DNA of 64,000 nt, from NCBI GenBank assembly GCA_022410635.1, contig JAJVDF010000218.1, positions 1,669,679 to 1,733,678 on the forward strand. Reading direction: 5' to 3'. The notes beneath the pieces are model-generated. The model was not told where the DNA came from. It ran no database searches and saw only the letters and a program-made list of their open reading frames with translations. Made by a program: the position numbers and the translations under genes. The number at the start of each line of letters is the position of its first letter. Position 1 is the first letter of the stretch. This stretch comes from Tretioscincus oriximinensis. Its lineage: Eukaryota > Chordata > Lepidosauria > Squamata > Gymnophthalmidae. Shown in pieces: positions 35,881 through 48,536 of this stretch.

Positions 35881-38576
35881 TGGTGTGAGCAGGTTCTCTT
35901 TTAAAAGCTACCATAGGTATTTCAAATATTCAATAAGATATGAGTCACAAAGCAATTTTTCTAGCGAGGGAATCTGTATTTGAATTTATAATAATGAATG
36001 AAATCTGCATTTTGTTTTAAATCAGTAGCAAGAAAAACTCCCATGTGGCCCAGTTGCCAGGATCAAATATGTATCTCATGTATTAATGGGATGGTATTGC
36101 TTCTTCAGATAATCAAATCATCTAGATGTAGACTTAGAAGTCCGATTTATTTTATTAAGAACATTAGGATAGTTTTTTTAAAAAAATGCTTATCTTACTT
36201 TGCATTTTATTAAATATATTGGTCTTTTTAAAATACTGAGAATTCTATCTCAGAATTAATGGCTATTTCCATAAGACACAGAGTATTCTGTATTATGCAC
36301 AATTACCTCTTTTTCCTTTTTAAAAATACAAAAAATATTTCTTGTCTTGCAATATATTCCAGTTGAAACTGCGAGAGAATCCAAGTGGAAATTGCTTAGT
36401 CACTCCTTTCCCTCCGTACATCCATGAAGAACAAGAAAGTGATTCAGCTTCTGCAACTCACCCAAGAGAGACCTTTTATGCACAGACTTGCTAGTTCAGT
36501 TTAAGGGGCTCACTAGCACACATTGCCTGCATGGGATTAGTGTTATTCCACAGCAAATGTGTGGTAAGAGTGTCTTAAAATGGAATAGTGCTAGATGGGA
36601 TAAATCCAGATTAAGAAGTATTAGCACACATGTAGACATGGGAATGGCTGCAAGAGACATGTGCCCTTTGGACAAAGCATCTTCAGATCAATTCCACATT
36701 CTCCACAGTCTTTCTACTGGCCAATGCTGCTACCAAGCATTTGGATCAAGCAGAAAGCACTGTCCCTAGCAGTATTTGAGTGATGTGGAAAAGGGTGAAT
36801 AGAAATGCAAAATCTTTTGTCATGCCATCAGATATCATTGCCACATCACCTGGGTTAGCAGTAGCACATTTGCATGCTAGCACATGTCATCCCACTTCTA
36901 CAATGGTTCAACATGCTTCACACAGACTCATGTTGCAGTCAATCAGGATTCACTAGCACATTAATGGTCATCGTTTAACACAACTAACAATCATTCTGTT
37001 CTCGTGGTCAGCTATGGAATCTCTGGTGCAAACCAAGGACAGAGAAGTTTGTACACATGTTTTATGCAAACCTCAGGTGGTTTAAATAAGATGTAAGACA
37101 GGAACAGAGCATATAAGGATGTGATTTCCCCCCCCCCAGAAAGCCTGCAAATCTCTCTGGGTTTGCAAAAAGAAGTTAGAAGATTTCATCTCTGCTCTGT
37201 GGAGATCTCTGGGCTTTCAGTAGGAAGAAGATAGGAGACTTCCTTAATGCTCTATAAATCTCTTGAGATTGGTATCGTGAATTATCTATGATTGGAACTC
37301 AGCCGTATAGGAAGCACAATCAACACCCTTATTGTGCTCTCCATGTACAGAACCACATAACACTTGCATTCTTTGAGATTTTTCGTTGGGCCTCACTTAC
37401 ACATGGGCTGTCGCATGTGCTGACGGGTGTCTGGGTTTCTCACAGCGGCTCATATTTAGCAAACTAGAATTTGGCACGTAGCTACTTATGACTCAGGGTT
37501 TTTTTCNTTGTGTATGGGGTACAGCCTTCTTTCCCCCCTTCCTCTAATACAATCTGCTCTCTGCATTCCTTCCTTCAAGGGATACCCTAGTGATTCCGTT
37601 TAATTACAGCTGACATTTCATCTGTCATAGAATGGCTTTTATGAAAGGACAAAAATAAATTAGCTCGTCTCTAGAAAGAGCAAGTGTAAACTCAATAAAC
37701 AAAAGCACATTATAAAATGAATACATCACAGATGTACAAGGTACTCTTCCTGTCTTCTCCTGTCCTTTCAAAAATATTTTGTAATATTGATGTGCTACGT
37801 TATGAGATATGCACCTCTGTGAAAAAGGAGCTATTGACGAATATGTACANTGACACCATTGTAATGCGATTTGCCAGGTCCGTGGTTCTGGATATTTTTT
37901 CCATATAAATTGAGCACCATCATGTTTCCATGAAAAATACCTTCAGAAAGATATCAATTATGGCCATTTCTGTACTTAGGTTGCAGATTGATCCTGTGGT
38001 TCTTCAACCGTTCCCTCTAGTCCAGAAACACACCTCTGTGGACTATTTAACAACAGTCCACAAATATTCTGGAGCCGTTCTATGAGATGTATGGACATTG
38101 CAGCAGAATAGACCTTCTGTCCTTGCTTGCTTTGCTCTGATTGGGTGTGTAGAAAGTGTGCATGCAATGCTTGTATCTTGTGCACACACTCTTGAGCAGC
38201 AAGGAAAGTGGAGTGAGTATGTCCAGATTGGTTTGTATTGTCTGCACTTCTTNCTCTCTGGCCAGGAGCAAGAGAATATCTGCATTCAGGATGCAAATGG
38301 CAGAAACTGAAAAGGACCTAGTGACCATTCCCTGCAAAATAAGTGCAGAAGGGACCTAGATTTGTTTTATTTACTTAGTTGTTCCTATGGGTTATCCGTT
38401 GCTGGACTTTTTGATTAATTGAATGATTTTGGATCCCCATTCCTCCCAGATCATCTACCGTTATCCTAAATTATGGAGCCCTAAACCAAATGTTTTTCTA
38501 CTTTCTTAAATGCATCTCTTCCTTGTATGATCTAGAAAAAAAAGAAAAAGAAAAAGAAAGCTATATGAAAATAATA
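35881..38576. other. Unique sequence with a possible conserved element
   Basis: No transposon recognised. A poly-C run lies at 37130-37139. The part at about 37530-37690 (with GTTTAATTACAGCTGACATT) is repeat-free and enhancer-like in texture. Overlapping frames at 37976-38359 on both strands mirror one another and are not convincing. Confidence 0.3.
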
Positions 38577-38822
38577 ATAAAAAGAGTCGGTTTTTATAAT
38601 CTGCTTTTCTCAACCCAAATGAAATCAAAGTGGCTTACATAACCTTTTGTTCTTGTCTTCATAACAGATGCCTTGTGAAGTAGGTAGGGCTGAGAGAGCT
38701 CNGAAGAACTGTGACTAGCCCAAAGTCGCCCAGCTGACTTTGTGTGTGTGTGAAGGAGTGCAGAAGCAGAATTGAGATAAGAGTCTGACACTCTAATCAT
38801 TACACCAGACTGACTCTTTCCC
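38577..38822 (-). repeat. Sauria-type SINE, near full length
   Basis: Read on the minus strand: tRNA-like head (GTCTGGTGTAATGATTAGAG, then GTCAGACTCTTATCTCAATT), body GGGCTAGTCACAG and CTCTCAGCCCTACCTACTTC, 3' part TAAGCCACTTTGATTTC and AAAGCAGATTATAAAAACC. The best copy of this family here. Its A box reads TGGTGTAATGATTAGAG. Confidence 0.85.
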
Positions 38823-39929
38823 TCTTGTGGCAACTGTGTATTCACATTAGGGGTGGTTGTGTAGGTTCTTGAGATCTTATGTTGTAAACCAAAGACCTAT
38901 GCCTGTAGACCCCTGAATAAAAGTGATATTAATCACAAATGGGATTTTTAGAGTGGAATAAAGTTCATATATAAGGATCAGGTTAAGAAACTGAAGTTTT
39001 AATGGATATGGAAGAGAGGAATTTGCCTGCAACACCTTAGGCAGAATCCCTTTTTCACACCAATTAGGTCTGCAAATTATTGTTCCAGTTTTTATGTAAT
39101 AACCCTACCCCAAAAGAGGAACTTTTCTACCATAATTTATTTTGCAATTTTGAGAATGGTCCTATCCTTTTTCACTTACGCCATACTCTGGCTAAAGGTT
39201 CAGATCATGTTGATACTTACATAAAGATGACTCCATTCCATGTAGCAATGCTTCAGTTATCCACTCAGGAAAAAGCTCTGCTGCACTGGAATTCGTTCAG
39301 GAATCAGCATGAAATGTCTGCTGCCCAACTGAGCAGATTGGTGTGTGCCCACGGCATCATGGGAATTCAGTTCCTGCAGGAAGGACTGCAGAATCACAAC
39401 TGGTTGACATGCATGGTATCGTCTTCCTTACTTCTTACCAGCTCCACACGAATTTTGCAGGTAAGTGAAGGTGAATGAAACCCATAATAGCTTTTAGATT
39501 GCAGATTTTAACTCTTCGTGTAAAGGGGACCTCTACTGAGATCCTTAGAACACAGTTTGAAAGCTAGCAATCTGAGCCACTAATACGTTTTCTAATGCCA
39601 GGCACAATCTTTTTAAAGCTAAACAAATGTTAATTTGTTGCTAAAAAAGAACATTGGCTTAAACTACTTAAGCAAAATTAGAACAGTTTCTAGTGACTGC
39701 TATGACAACACGTTGCTGGACTAGATAATTATTATGTTATTTAAAAGGTGCAAAACGTAGACATTTAGCAGTCACTTTTCAAGAGTGTGTCTTTTTAAGC
39801 AACAAAAACATGTCTGGTTTAATGATTTGTAACCACGTAATTTATGTCTATGTGCTGAATGGTACAGGGTACAAAGATTACATGGAGTCCATGGTTACAA
39901 TTGCCATCTCTGTACACATTCAGAAGATT
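38823..39929. other. Unique sequence with an unsupported 132-codon frame
   Basis: A plus frame at 39080-39478 ends just after a perfect splice-donor match (CAG/GTAAGT at about 39460). No acceptor or domain supports it, and I do not recognise the peptide. Listed so the donor-like site is not lost. Confidence 0.3.
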
Positions 39930-40020
39930 CCTGTTTTTAATGTTAACTGCCTTATTCAGGTATAGGGTAGTACAGAAATGCAAATAAAGAAATTAGATAA
40001 ATAGATAGATAAATAAATAC
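39930..40020 (+). repeat. LINE/SINE 3' tail
   Basis: TTAACTGCCTTATTCAGGTA, GGGTAGTACAGAAATGCAAA, then a TAGATAAATA-rich run. Diverged L2-like tail. Confidence 0.5.
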
Positions 40021-40152
40021 TGCCCTGTCATGGTGGTGGAGTTTGCTCATTTCAGTGATGCTATAAGCTATTCCATCCAAAGCCATCTAAGATGAACACA
40101 ATCAAATAGGCCAATCAGAGAAGGAACTTTCAAACTATTTCAGTATCCTTGC

Positions 40153-40312
<160 letters not shown>

Positions 40313-40626
40313 AAAATCTAATATACTGTACTTATCTTAATTTTAACAATTAAAATACTAACATAATAGAGGCAATTACATTTACAATAATGAACTAATG
40401 GCATGCATGCCTGCTATGGGTAAACTTAAGTTTAAAACTTAGTCTAATTAATTAAAAAGGAAAGTTTTCAGACCCTTTTGAAATCGGAACAAATTTCCCT
40501 CTAGCCTAAGATCTTGTAGCAGGTTATTCCTTAGGTGAGGAACCAGATAGTAGATTGCAGTCTGGAAGTTGAAGGACATGCTGGAGAAGTGTTAATCATA
40601 CACTTATAATTGGGGTATACCAGGAC

Positions 40627-40857
40627 AACCTGGATGCTAAATATTTGGGGTTTCTAATCGAGGAATCTTGAAGACAATCCCACTATTTTGAATTGGGCCC
40701 TTGAGGGGGGCTGAAATGTGGGAATATTTCAGATGATTTAAAACCTGGATGCTAAATATTTGGGGGTTTTAATCGAGGAATCTTGAGGGCAATCCCAATA
40801 TTTTGAATTGGGCCCTTGAGGGGGGCTGAAATGTGNGAATATTTCAGATGATTTAAA
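40627..40857 (+). repeat. 115-bp tandem duplication
   Basis: Copy 1 at 40627-40741 and copy 2 at 40742-40857 follow each other without spacer. They differ at only a few positions. The duplication is therefore recent, or one copy is an assembly artefact. Confidence 0.95.
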
Positions 40858-41099
40858 ACCACTCTCACTGCCATGGTTCAATAGCAACAAAAGATATGAC
40901 ACCAAAAGTTGGGTCCGCATGTGAACAACAGATTACTCAGGAAAAAGCAGAGGGCAAGTACAAGTAACTAAAATTCATTCTGCTTTGAACATTGTGCATT
41001 TGGGTTCCAGGGAACTAAGGGATATAGGGGTGTAGGAAAGGGTTGCAGCACCCGGGACCCTGAATTCTGCACCCCTAGCCACCCTTATATCAGAGCAAA

Positions 41100-41700
41100 C
41101 ATCTGACACCCATTCCTTACCTATATCTCCTTACTTCGGCTATATGACCCAAAATATCATGTTTAGAAACTAAACACAGGAGTATCTATATACAACCATA
41201 ATATCCATTTATCTACACACAGAAAAAATTCCAGTAGTATATCAGAGTAAAAATGTACAGTCTTATGTATTCAATCCAATGTATGGATGTGCAACTAGTC
41301 CAAAATTTCCAGATATGTTCTATGTATATTTCCATATCTTTCACATATAAATCCAACCATATAGATGCAGATTAGAGATAGTCCATAAATATCCAAATCT
41401 TCTAACATAAATTCCGTGCCGAAACACCCAAACGCGTCGTATATATTGGCCGTTTACAAATAAAATCAAATAGTTTATTTATGATTAGTCGGATGACCAT
41501 ATCATCAGGAAGGCACTTCTTTCAATTTCCATATGGAAGAAANTTTTTTAAAACTTTGAAAGATTTTAAATATAAAAGATAAAAGAGTATTTTAAAATCA
41601 TGCTGAGCAGATTTAAAAGAGAACAGTCAGTTCCAATTCACTGCGTCGTATATTTGGCCTTTTTTCGTATTTCTTCTTCAGCGGCTACCATGTAGATAGA
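41100..41700 (-). mobile_element. Second Penelope-like terminal remnant
   Basis: On the minus strand it starts near GTAGCCGCTGAAGAAGAAAT, a hammerhead-like core with weakened stem II, and ends about 550 bases later near TTTTTTCTGTG. The motif GGCCAAATATACGACGC occurs twice (about 41644-41662 and, as GGCCAATATATACGACGC, 41427-41445), with a CCTGATGATATGG core-like segment between, which suggests repeated hammerhead-bearing units. No reverse transcriptase frame is left. Confidence 0.5.
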
Positions 41701-43021
41701 TCAAGTTGGTGGATATACATCATATTCCCTCCTAGTCGAAGCTCAAGTGAGGAGATACTGGTATTTCTCTGTTTGGGCTGTGAACTCTGTGTCTTTTCTC
41801 TACATTTGTTACCTGCCATAGTGTGAATCAAAGGCTTTATTTTGGCCTTGAAAGCCCAGGAGCAGTAGATCCCACACACAGTTTGGGGGTTTTCCTGCTC
41901 CTAGTGCTCGTATTAAGGCCAAAAATAAAGCTTTATAAGTGCCATTCAGAGACAAGGGGAGAGGGAGGATTCAGCCCATGCCCTTCCCAATCCTGCCTCG
42001 GAGCCTCCCAAGGGAAAAGCTCATTTATTCTTACTCAGCATAATCCCTCCAGATGCAAGGCTCAAACCTGTTTCCCCCTTCACAGATTTAACGTAAGACA
42101 CTCCAATGTACTGTTTCCAGTTGAGGCAAGTGCTTGTGAAACTGAGAAGTTTAGGGTCTTATTCAAGTTGTTATACTTTATTTCAGTAGTGTTAAAAGGC
42201 AAGAAGTAAGCCTGAGTGCTGGCACTTTTGCATTCCCTTTAAGCCTGTCATACCAGCAATGCAATCTTTCCACTTGCTTGCCTGTGTGTGAGGGTGTTTG
42301 CACGTTGAGAAGAAGAACTTCCCTGGGCAAGAGAGATATTTCCACAGCTTTCTAATCCTTCCCTTCCCAATTTACTTTCAGTGTACATTCCATCTGTCTA
42401 TTCCCCTTCTCTNCTGCCTCTAGACTTTTAAAATGGCATTATAATTTATGAAATCTTCTACAAACAGAGAAGGGAAATTGTGGCTTGATGTGGTCACTTC
42501 AATTCTTTTCAGGGACACAAATGATAGTGAGTGTGTGTTTGAGAGAGAGACAGAAACAGGAAATTTGGTCAGGAGAATCACAAGAGAAAAGTTCATTGAA
42601 TTGAGGCACTCTGATCTCTCCCCAGTTATTATAACAATACTCAGTACTTTTAAGTTTTAACTTCCATCACCTCCAATTATCAACCGAACTCTGATTGGCT
42701 AAGAAAATTTCCCACACAGCATCTTTTGCTCACTTCCGTTTTTGTTTAACCGAATTCTCTGCTGTATTTCTGAGCCTGAAAGGCAGCAAAACATTTACTT
42801 TATGCTTGGTTGGAACCAAACTCTTGATCTCAACTGTGAAGAAAACCTCTTGTCTCTACTACAGTCGTGATTAGCAAATACATTTTTCCCTTATAAGTTA
42901 TCTATAATATGATCAATTTGCAATCACAGTTCTTTTGGAGCACATAAAGTGTCTTGATAAATTGCCATTTGACTAATCCACTTATCATTTAAAGTATTTT
43001 TTGGCCCTTGCTTTTATTCTT
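41701..43021. other. Unique sequence, no gene seen
   Basis: The 128-codon plus frame at 41823-42209 has no recognised domain. No transposon ends were seen. Confidence 0.4.
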
Positions 43022-43340
43022 GCATAAAGGCATAAGAAGAGCACTGCTGGTTCAGACTGGGGCCCATCTAGTCCAGCATTCTGTCTCACACAATTGCCCC
43101 TGGGCCATCTGAAACATAAGAAGGCAAAATCTTCACTTGTTCTTGATATGCCCTGCAAATGGTATTTCAGAAATACTGCTTGTTGCTCCATCTCGGAGGC
43201 AGCATCAAAGCATCCATCCTAGTAGCTGTTTTTACCCTTGGTGTCCATGAACTTGTCTAATCCTGTCTTAAAGCTTCTGCCCATCAGCTTCAAGGAATGC
43301 CATGTGTTCCTAGTGTTGTNTGATATGGAAAATAATTCTT
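43022..43340 (-). repeat. CR1-like LINE 3' end, minus strand
   Basis: Inverted copy of the family at 15862-16209: complement of GACTAGATGGGCCCC and GAATGCTGGACTAGATGG, GATGGAGCAACAAGC and TTCATGGACACCAAGG can be read. The terminus faces the low-coordinate side (CATAAGAAGAGC). Confidence 0.75.
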
Positions 43341-43494
43341 GCCTCTTGTCTTGTAATGAAATCAGTTCTTGTTTGTTTTTTCAATTTTAATAAAAAATCT
43401 TTGTATTAAGATCAACCAAGTGTTTCCTTTCCTTGCGGTAAGTTCTAATCCCTTCCCTGTCAAACCAACTTTAACCAGTTATGCCTGGTTTGCA

Positions 43495-44331
43495 AGTTAA
43501 GGCCATTTCTGGACAGGAGCAATCTAGCCAGCCACAGCAATTCAAGCTATGGTAACTTCCAGATTGGACTACTGTAATGCACTCTATATGAGGCTGCCCT
43601 TGAAAATGTTTCAGAAGCTGCAGCTAGTGCAAAATGCAGCAACTAGACAGCTGACAGGATTGACTGGCTAGTAGGGTTGGATTTAGGCTGTATTTTGCTC
43701 ATGGGCTATAATTTACTTATTTATTTACGTTATTCATTTATTTTACTCCCCCTCTTCCCTCAGCTACTTTGGGTTTTATAATAATAAAAGCAATTAAAAA
43801 AATATCTTCTTAGTATTACCAGTATCTATACTTTGCCTAAATACTGGACACATATTTTGGTAGTCTTGAAAAAGCTGCACTGGCTGCCAANTTGTTACAA
43901 CCAAGTGTGAAGGTATTAACTTTAACCTATAAGGCCCTAAATAACTTAGGCCCAAAATANCTAAAGCAATGACTCCTCCCATACCAATTTGCCCATGCTG
44001 TACAATCTGCAGAGGAGCCCCCCCTGACTTTATTGCCTCTCTCAGTGGCAAGGAAGATGGGAACCCTGGACAGGGCCTTCTCAGTGGCAGCCTATTTATT
44101 ATGGAATGATTTCCCTCTAGAGATGCATCAATTACCATCTTTGTATACGTTTAAAAAACACTTGGAGATGCACTTCTTCAACCTGGTCTTTGGTTGAAAA
44201 CCCAGCTCTCCCTTCCCTACTTTCTGGTACTGTGATTTTAAGTATATTAGTTCTGCTTTGATTGTGTACTTCTTTGGGACCTTGGGATATAAGATATATA
44301 GAAATGCAAATAAATAAAATAAAAAATAATC
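43495..44331 (+). pseudogene. L2-like LINE, reverse transcriptase 3' end and 3' UTR, broken
   Basis: Two coding blocks of the end of a non-LTR reverse transcriptase can be read. Block 1, from 43562, gives RLDYCNALYMRLPLK and then QLVQNAATRQLTG, a signature of L2/CR1-clade elements. Block 2, about 44059-44210, gives RAFSVAAYLLWNDFPLEMHQ, then LPSLYTFKKHLEMHFF and a stop. A KLHWLP-type motif lies at about 43866. The two blocks are separated by an AT-rich insertion (about 43690-43800) that resembles an inverted SINE/LINE tail. A 3' UTR follows, ending in AAATAAATAAAATAAA. 5'-truncated, frameshifted and dead. Confidence 0.85.
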
Positions 44332-45639
44332 CTAAAGAGTCTGCATGGATGTAGGTGATAAATGTGTGTCTAAAGCGATTCCAGAAACTACAGTTTTGGA
44401 TTTGATTTGGCAGTCACTGGCTGTAAATTCTCCACCATATTCCAGTGGTTTTTGGTGTTTGTTTTTTTTNNAAAAAGATCAGAGTCTTTGTAAAGTACAA
44501 TGGTTTCTGCAGAGAAAAACAACCTCTTTTCAAACAGATACCCTTCTTCTTCGCCCTTTAATAAATGTAAATGCTTGTCAAATAAATAAAATTCTCCCAG
44601 AGGTATGTTCCTAATGGATCTCAAGGAGCTCCAAACTCTCAGCTCCTGGTTTATAAAAAGCTTTGTTGTTCGGCAACCATAAGAACAAGCTTACAAAATT
44701 AATAAAGGCATATTTCCAAAGACAACAATTAATGAATTTCTACAGTATCCTGGCTACAAGGTGCATTAATTTGGATTGACAGCACTCAAGGCCTTAAGAG
44801 CTTGTGATGTTGTAGACAGACAGGATGAAAGCAGGGGAAAGAGTAAACAGAGAAATTTCTAAGTGCTGGTGACATTTGTTCAAATGCTTTATTTCAATCA
44901 GCTTAAAAGGAAAATACAAAGCAAGGGGCGCTTTTAACAGAGGAAACAAAATTGAAATGTGGTGACTGCATTTAAACCAAAGCAGAAGAAAAACTTTATA
45001 GACAAAAAAGGCTATGGGTACATATGATGTTGGAGATGAATTTTAAAAATCAATGGATCATATTCTGACTTGTCAACACCAAAGGGAATAAAAATCAGGA
45101 CAGGGGAACTGAAGCTTTAATGAGCNTGTAAAAGAGGAAGTTTTAGCAGATGGCTCTTACAATACCTGCAACTTCTGATTCAAAATTCCTTTTTCCCATA
45201 CCTATTAAAACTCTCCTTTTCCAGGCTTTCTATGATAACCCTTAGGTTCTTGAAAGAGCATTTTCATCCCATGACTAAACATAGTTTTATTGAGAACCAT
45301 GTAAAAGTCAGTTGCAACTTTGAAGAATGGTGCTCGGTACTTTTGTACCGGGATGTTCAGCTCCTCAGTTCTCCTGGAATAGGTGACCCTCAAATCTCTG
45401 GTGATGGAATGAAGGCTGATCTCATGAGCTGAGGCAACACAGGGAGTTCACTGCCAACTGGCATGGTGACAACCACCTCCCATAGATCCTCTGTCTCATG
45501 CGGCCTAGCCACTGGAGTGTCCCACAGGTGCTGGGGTTCCAATTGGTCTATATATATTGATAACTGCAGACCTCTTGTGGCGCCCTTGGTGATGAGCAGT
45601 GATGGCATAAAATCAGATTGAGATTCTCATGAGGGGGGA
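44332..45639. other. Unique sequence, no gene seen
   Basis: No recognised repeat or convincing frame. Two small N positions lie at 44470-44471. Confidence 0.4.
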
Positions 45640-45767
45640 TTTCCTCATCCAACCCAGCCATGACCATCACATGGCTGTCACATGACTTAAAAAGTGTAGA
45701 GCAGTAGTCATGTGACTGTCACATGACCAAGAAGGTGACAGGGCCAGTGGTTATGTGATCATCACAT
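45640..45767 (+). repeat. CACATGAC minisatellite, left part
   Basis: Repeats of a unit of roughly 30-50 bases built around CACATGACTNTCACATGAC and AAGGTGACAGGG-type spacers. It continues on the far side of the L1 insertion at 46549-46620, where the same units occur (TCACATGACCAAAAAGGGG). Confidence 0.75.
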
Positions 45768-46548
45768 TTTAAAACAATAATTTTTATTTTTTTTTACAAA
45801 AAAAAAAACATAAAAAAGAACAGTAGTACCATACATAAAGAGAACATAATCAAATCAAAATCATAAAAACAATACAAATCACCTTAACATTATCCCCCCA
45901 CCCCAATGGAACGATAGGAACAAGCTAGAGGAGAAGTCTTTGGTCTAGGAGCATGGCAACGGTATGCGACAGAACAAGAGATTAATAACCTCCAATTATC
46001 CTCCCAAGTATCTATAATATGGACTTCCAAAGATCTTAGACTTTTCTCTCTTATAGCATCATACAACAAGAATTCCGCCAAATATTGATACCATAAATTT
46101 ATGGACCATCTACTTTTCATTTTCCACCCATGTACTATAACAATCTGACCAGCCCAGATTGCCATCTGAAGAGTATAAGAAAGTTCTTGTGAAAGATTCA
46201 GGTGTTTAGTGACACCCATTATCATGGGCCGCTTTGATCTCTCCACCCTGATTCCAAAGATTTTGTTTAGTTCTTGAATTATCTGTTCCCAGAATGTAAT
46301 AGCATCTTGGCAATCATATAACAAATGAATAATGTGACCCACTTCCATACAACTATGCCAGCAATAGGGGGAAAAGTTTCCCACATGAGGCAATTGTGCA
46401 GGTGTATGGTATCACCTAGTCAAAATTTTTATTTGGAGTTCCTTAATTTTATTATTTTTTATATTTTTCGTTATCCTTATCTACTTTTTTCACTTCAGTT
46501 CTGAGAATATGATATCTGCAGTCCATGTATCCTTCAGATGGATATCGT
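45768..46548 (-). pseudogene. L1-type LINE 3' fragment (C-terminal part of ORF2)
   Basis: A 167-codon minus frame (45890-46393) reads like the C-terminal region of L1 ORF2: a CWHSCMEVGHIIHLLYDC zinc-knuckle-like stretch, then FWEQIIQELNKIFG, corresponding to the CWRC...H..W.C..I..FW pattern of L1 proteins. The reading continues upstream with KILTR, a stop and YHTPAQL, a good match to the L1 context, so the frame is broken there. A T-rich tract at 45780-45793 is the poly(A) tail on the minus strand. TTATGTGATCATCACAT (before) and TTACGTGATCATCACAT (after) look like a target duplication. Confidence 0.85.
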
Positions 46549-46620
46549 TATTACGTGATCATCACATGACCAAAAAGGGGCAGAGGTCACATGACTATCA
46601 CATGACTAAAAAGGGGAGGA
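46549..46620 (+). repeat. CACATGAC minisatellite, right part
   Basis: Two units of GATCATCACATGACC and ACTATCACATGACTA with AAAAAGGGG spacers, matching the left part at 45640-45767. The interruption between them is the L1 fragment. Confidence 0.75.
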
Positions 46621-46910
46621 GGCAAAGGAGAGGGAGAAACTCAGATCTTGGAGTTTCTCCTTCTCATTGTTCGAGAAACTCATACATGTACAAATTTCTC
46701 ATACGATCTTCTACCTTGGGGAAAGAAGCATGATGATAGAAAGTGTTTCTGCTCAAAGTGATTAATTTCTTAAAGGCATCTGAGTTAGATCTGCAGTGCA
46801 ATGATGGGCGCTCATGGGATAAAAATATCTGGCAGGGAGCCTCCTAATCTCAAACAGAGGGGGTTAATCTTGCATGAAATGCACATGTGGATTTTTATGA
46901 CATCTCCTTC

Positions 46911-46975
46911 TGGGCATGACAGGAAGTGACACAAAAATGATGTCACTTTTTGGGCATGACAGGAAGTGACATCAC
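46911..46975 (+). repeat. 40-bp tandem duplication
   Basis: TGGGCATGACAGGAAGTGAC occurs at 46911 and again at 46951. The AGGAAGTGACATCA motif also appears in common squamate repeats. Confidence 0.85.
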
Positions 46976-48536
46976 CTTGGACACCGTTTCTCCAGATCTC
47001 GTGCAATGGTGCATTATCTCATGGACCGCACAAAACTCTCAGGCATTTCCCATCATTGATACAGTGACTAGAATCCAGAGTGCTCATATTTATACTGTAC
47101 CAATCATTGCACCTGTTTTTCCCTCCAAAGGCAGTCAACTATAATACAATTCTGCAAGTGCAGGTTTTCTCTAAGAAATCCCAGGCAAACTGTCCAGGGC
47201 TCTGCTACCGTTCAATTACCATTTAACTATATACAATACTAAACCAGACTTATAACGTAACACTTATATACACACTACTTTCACACTGATAATATATAAA
47301 CTAGGTCAGAATCAGTCTGGCATCTTACATTTCTGATTTAAAATTGTAAATTTTAAAGGTTTAAAAATATTAATTGGTGTCAGGGGGGGAAAAGCTGTGA
47401 TTTGTCAGTGCATTTAGAAATATTCAATAGACTTGGATTCTTGTTTTATTTTGCCTCCTTTTGTAGGTTTTACTTTCTTTCACATGCTAATAATTTAATT
47501 ACCAAGTTCAATCACATTCTGGACTNCAGAACAGTTCAATCAAAACATTTCTAGGTACCACAGCTGCTGTGAGCATTAGAATATGGGAATCCAGCAATTC
47601 ATTCTTGTTAGGCCAATGGGAACACACCCTCTCTGACTCCCTTCTTCTGAGGTAGCGGTGGAAAAATGCTCAGTGATGCTCTTAGTAATGCAAATATAAA
47701 TATTTAAACCCAATTGAAAAGAGAATTGTGTGAAATGAAAGAGAGGGTCCCCCCACCTCTTTTTTTACTGCCAGCATAACCATATGAAAACTCATGAAAA
47801 ATTAAGCATGCAGTGGTATAAGTCATGTGATGAAAGAGGGATTGTCCTGGGATTTGGAAACCTAAGTCAATACTTCTGGGTCCTTCTGTGTACACCCTGG
47901 TCTTTTTCTAGCAGGCACACTTTATATTTTTCCTACAAATCAGCAAAGTCTTAACCATCTGCAGCCATTGTATTTGGAACTTTAAAGGAATAGCACATGA
48001 TAAATGAAAGCTTCCAGGGAACAGGAGTGGGCTTAGAAGACTGAATAATTTAAGCAAAGAAAGAAAAAATAGACTTGTATATTTATTAGTAAGCATATTG
48101 GCAAAGTAAATTCTGGTTTTGCTGTCATGATTAGTTCAGATCAAAGCCAACGTCTAAAGTAATTTTGTTTGTTGCATACATCTGTCGAAGCCACAAAAGT
48201 TCTGGAAATCAATGAAAAATGCCAACTTCAAAGAAAACAGATATTCTCACTTTGTCATGAATGTCAACATTTTTATTTTCAACCTTGTATATTANCATAG
48301 GTGTTACTAACAAAAATTGTTTACTTTCTTGGCAAATTTAGCGGTGATAGATCATCACATGGGTCTAAGGATATGTATGTGGGCATAAGAGTGCCGTATC
48401 CAGTAAAGCACATGAGAGATTTCCTTTTGAACATTTATAGAATTCCATTCATCCAAGAAGAATAAACCTCTTGATCAGGAGGGTACAATACAAAGGGGCA
48501 TAGTATCCAAAGCATGGTGTCTTCATACAACAGCAC
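46976..48536. other. Unique sequence, no gene seen
   Basis: AT-rich, no recognised repeats or convincing coding frames. Confidence 0.4.

Noticed and set aside
43794..44138. 114-codon minus frame
   Set aside because: Shadow of the L2-like reverse transcriptase end on the plus strand.
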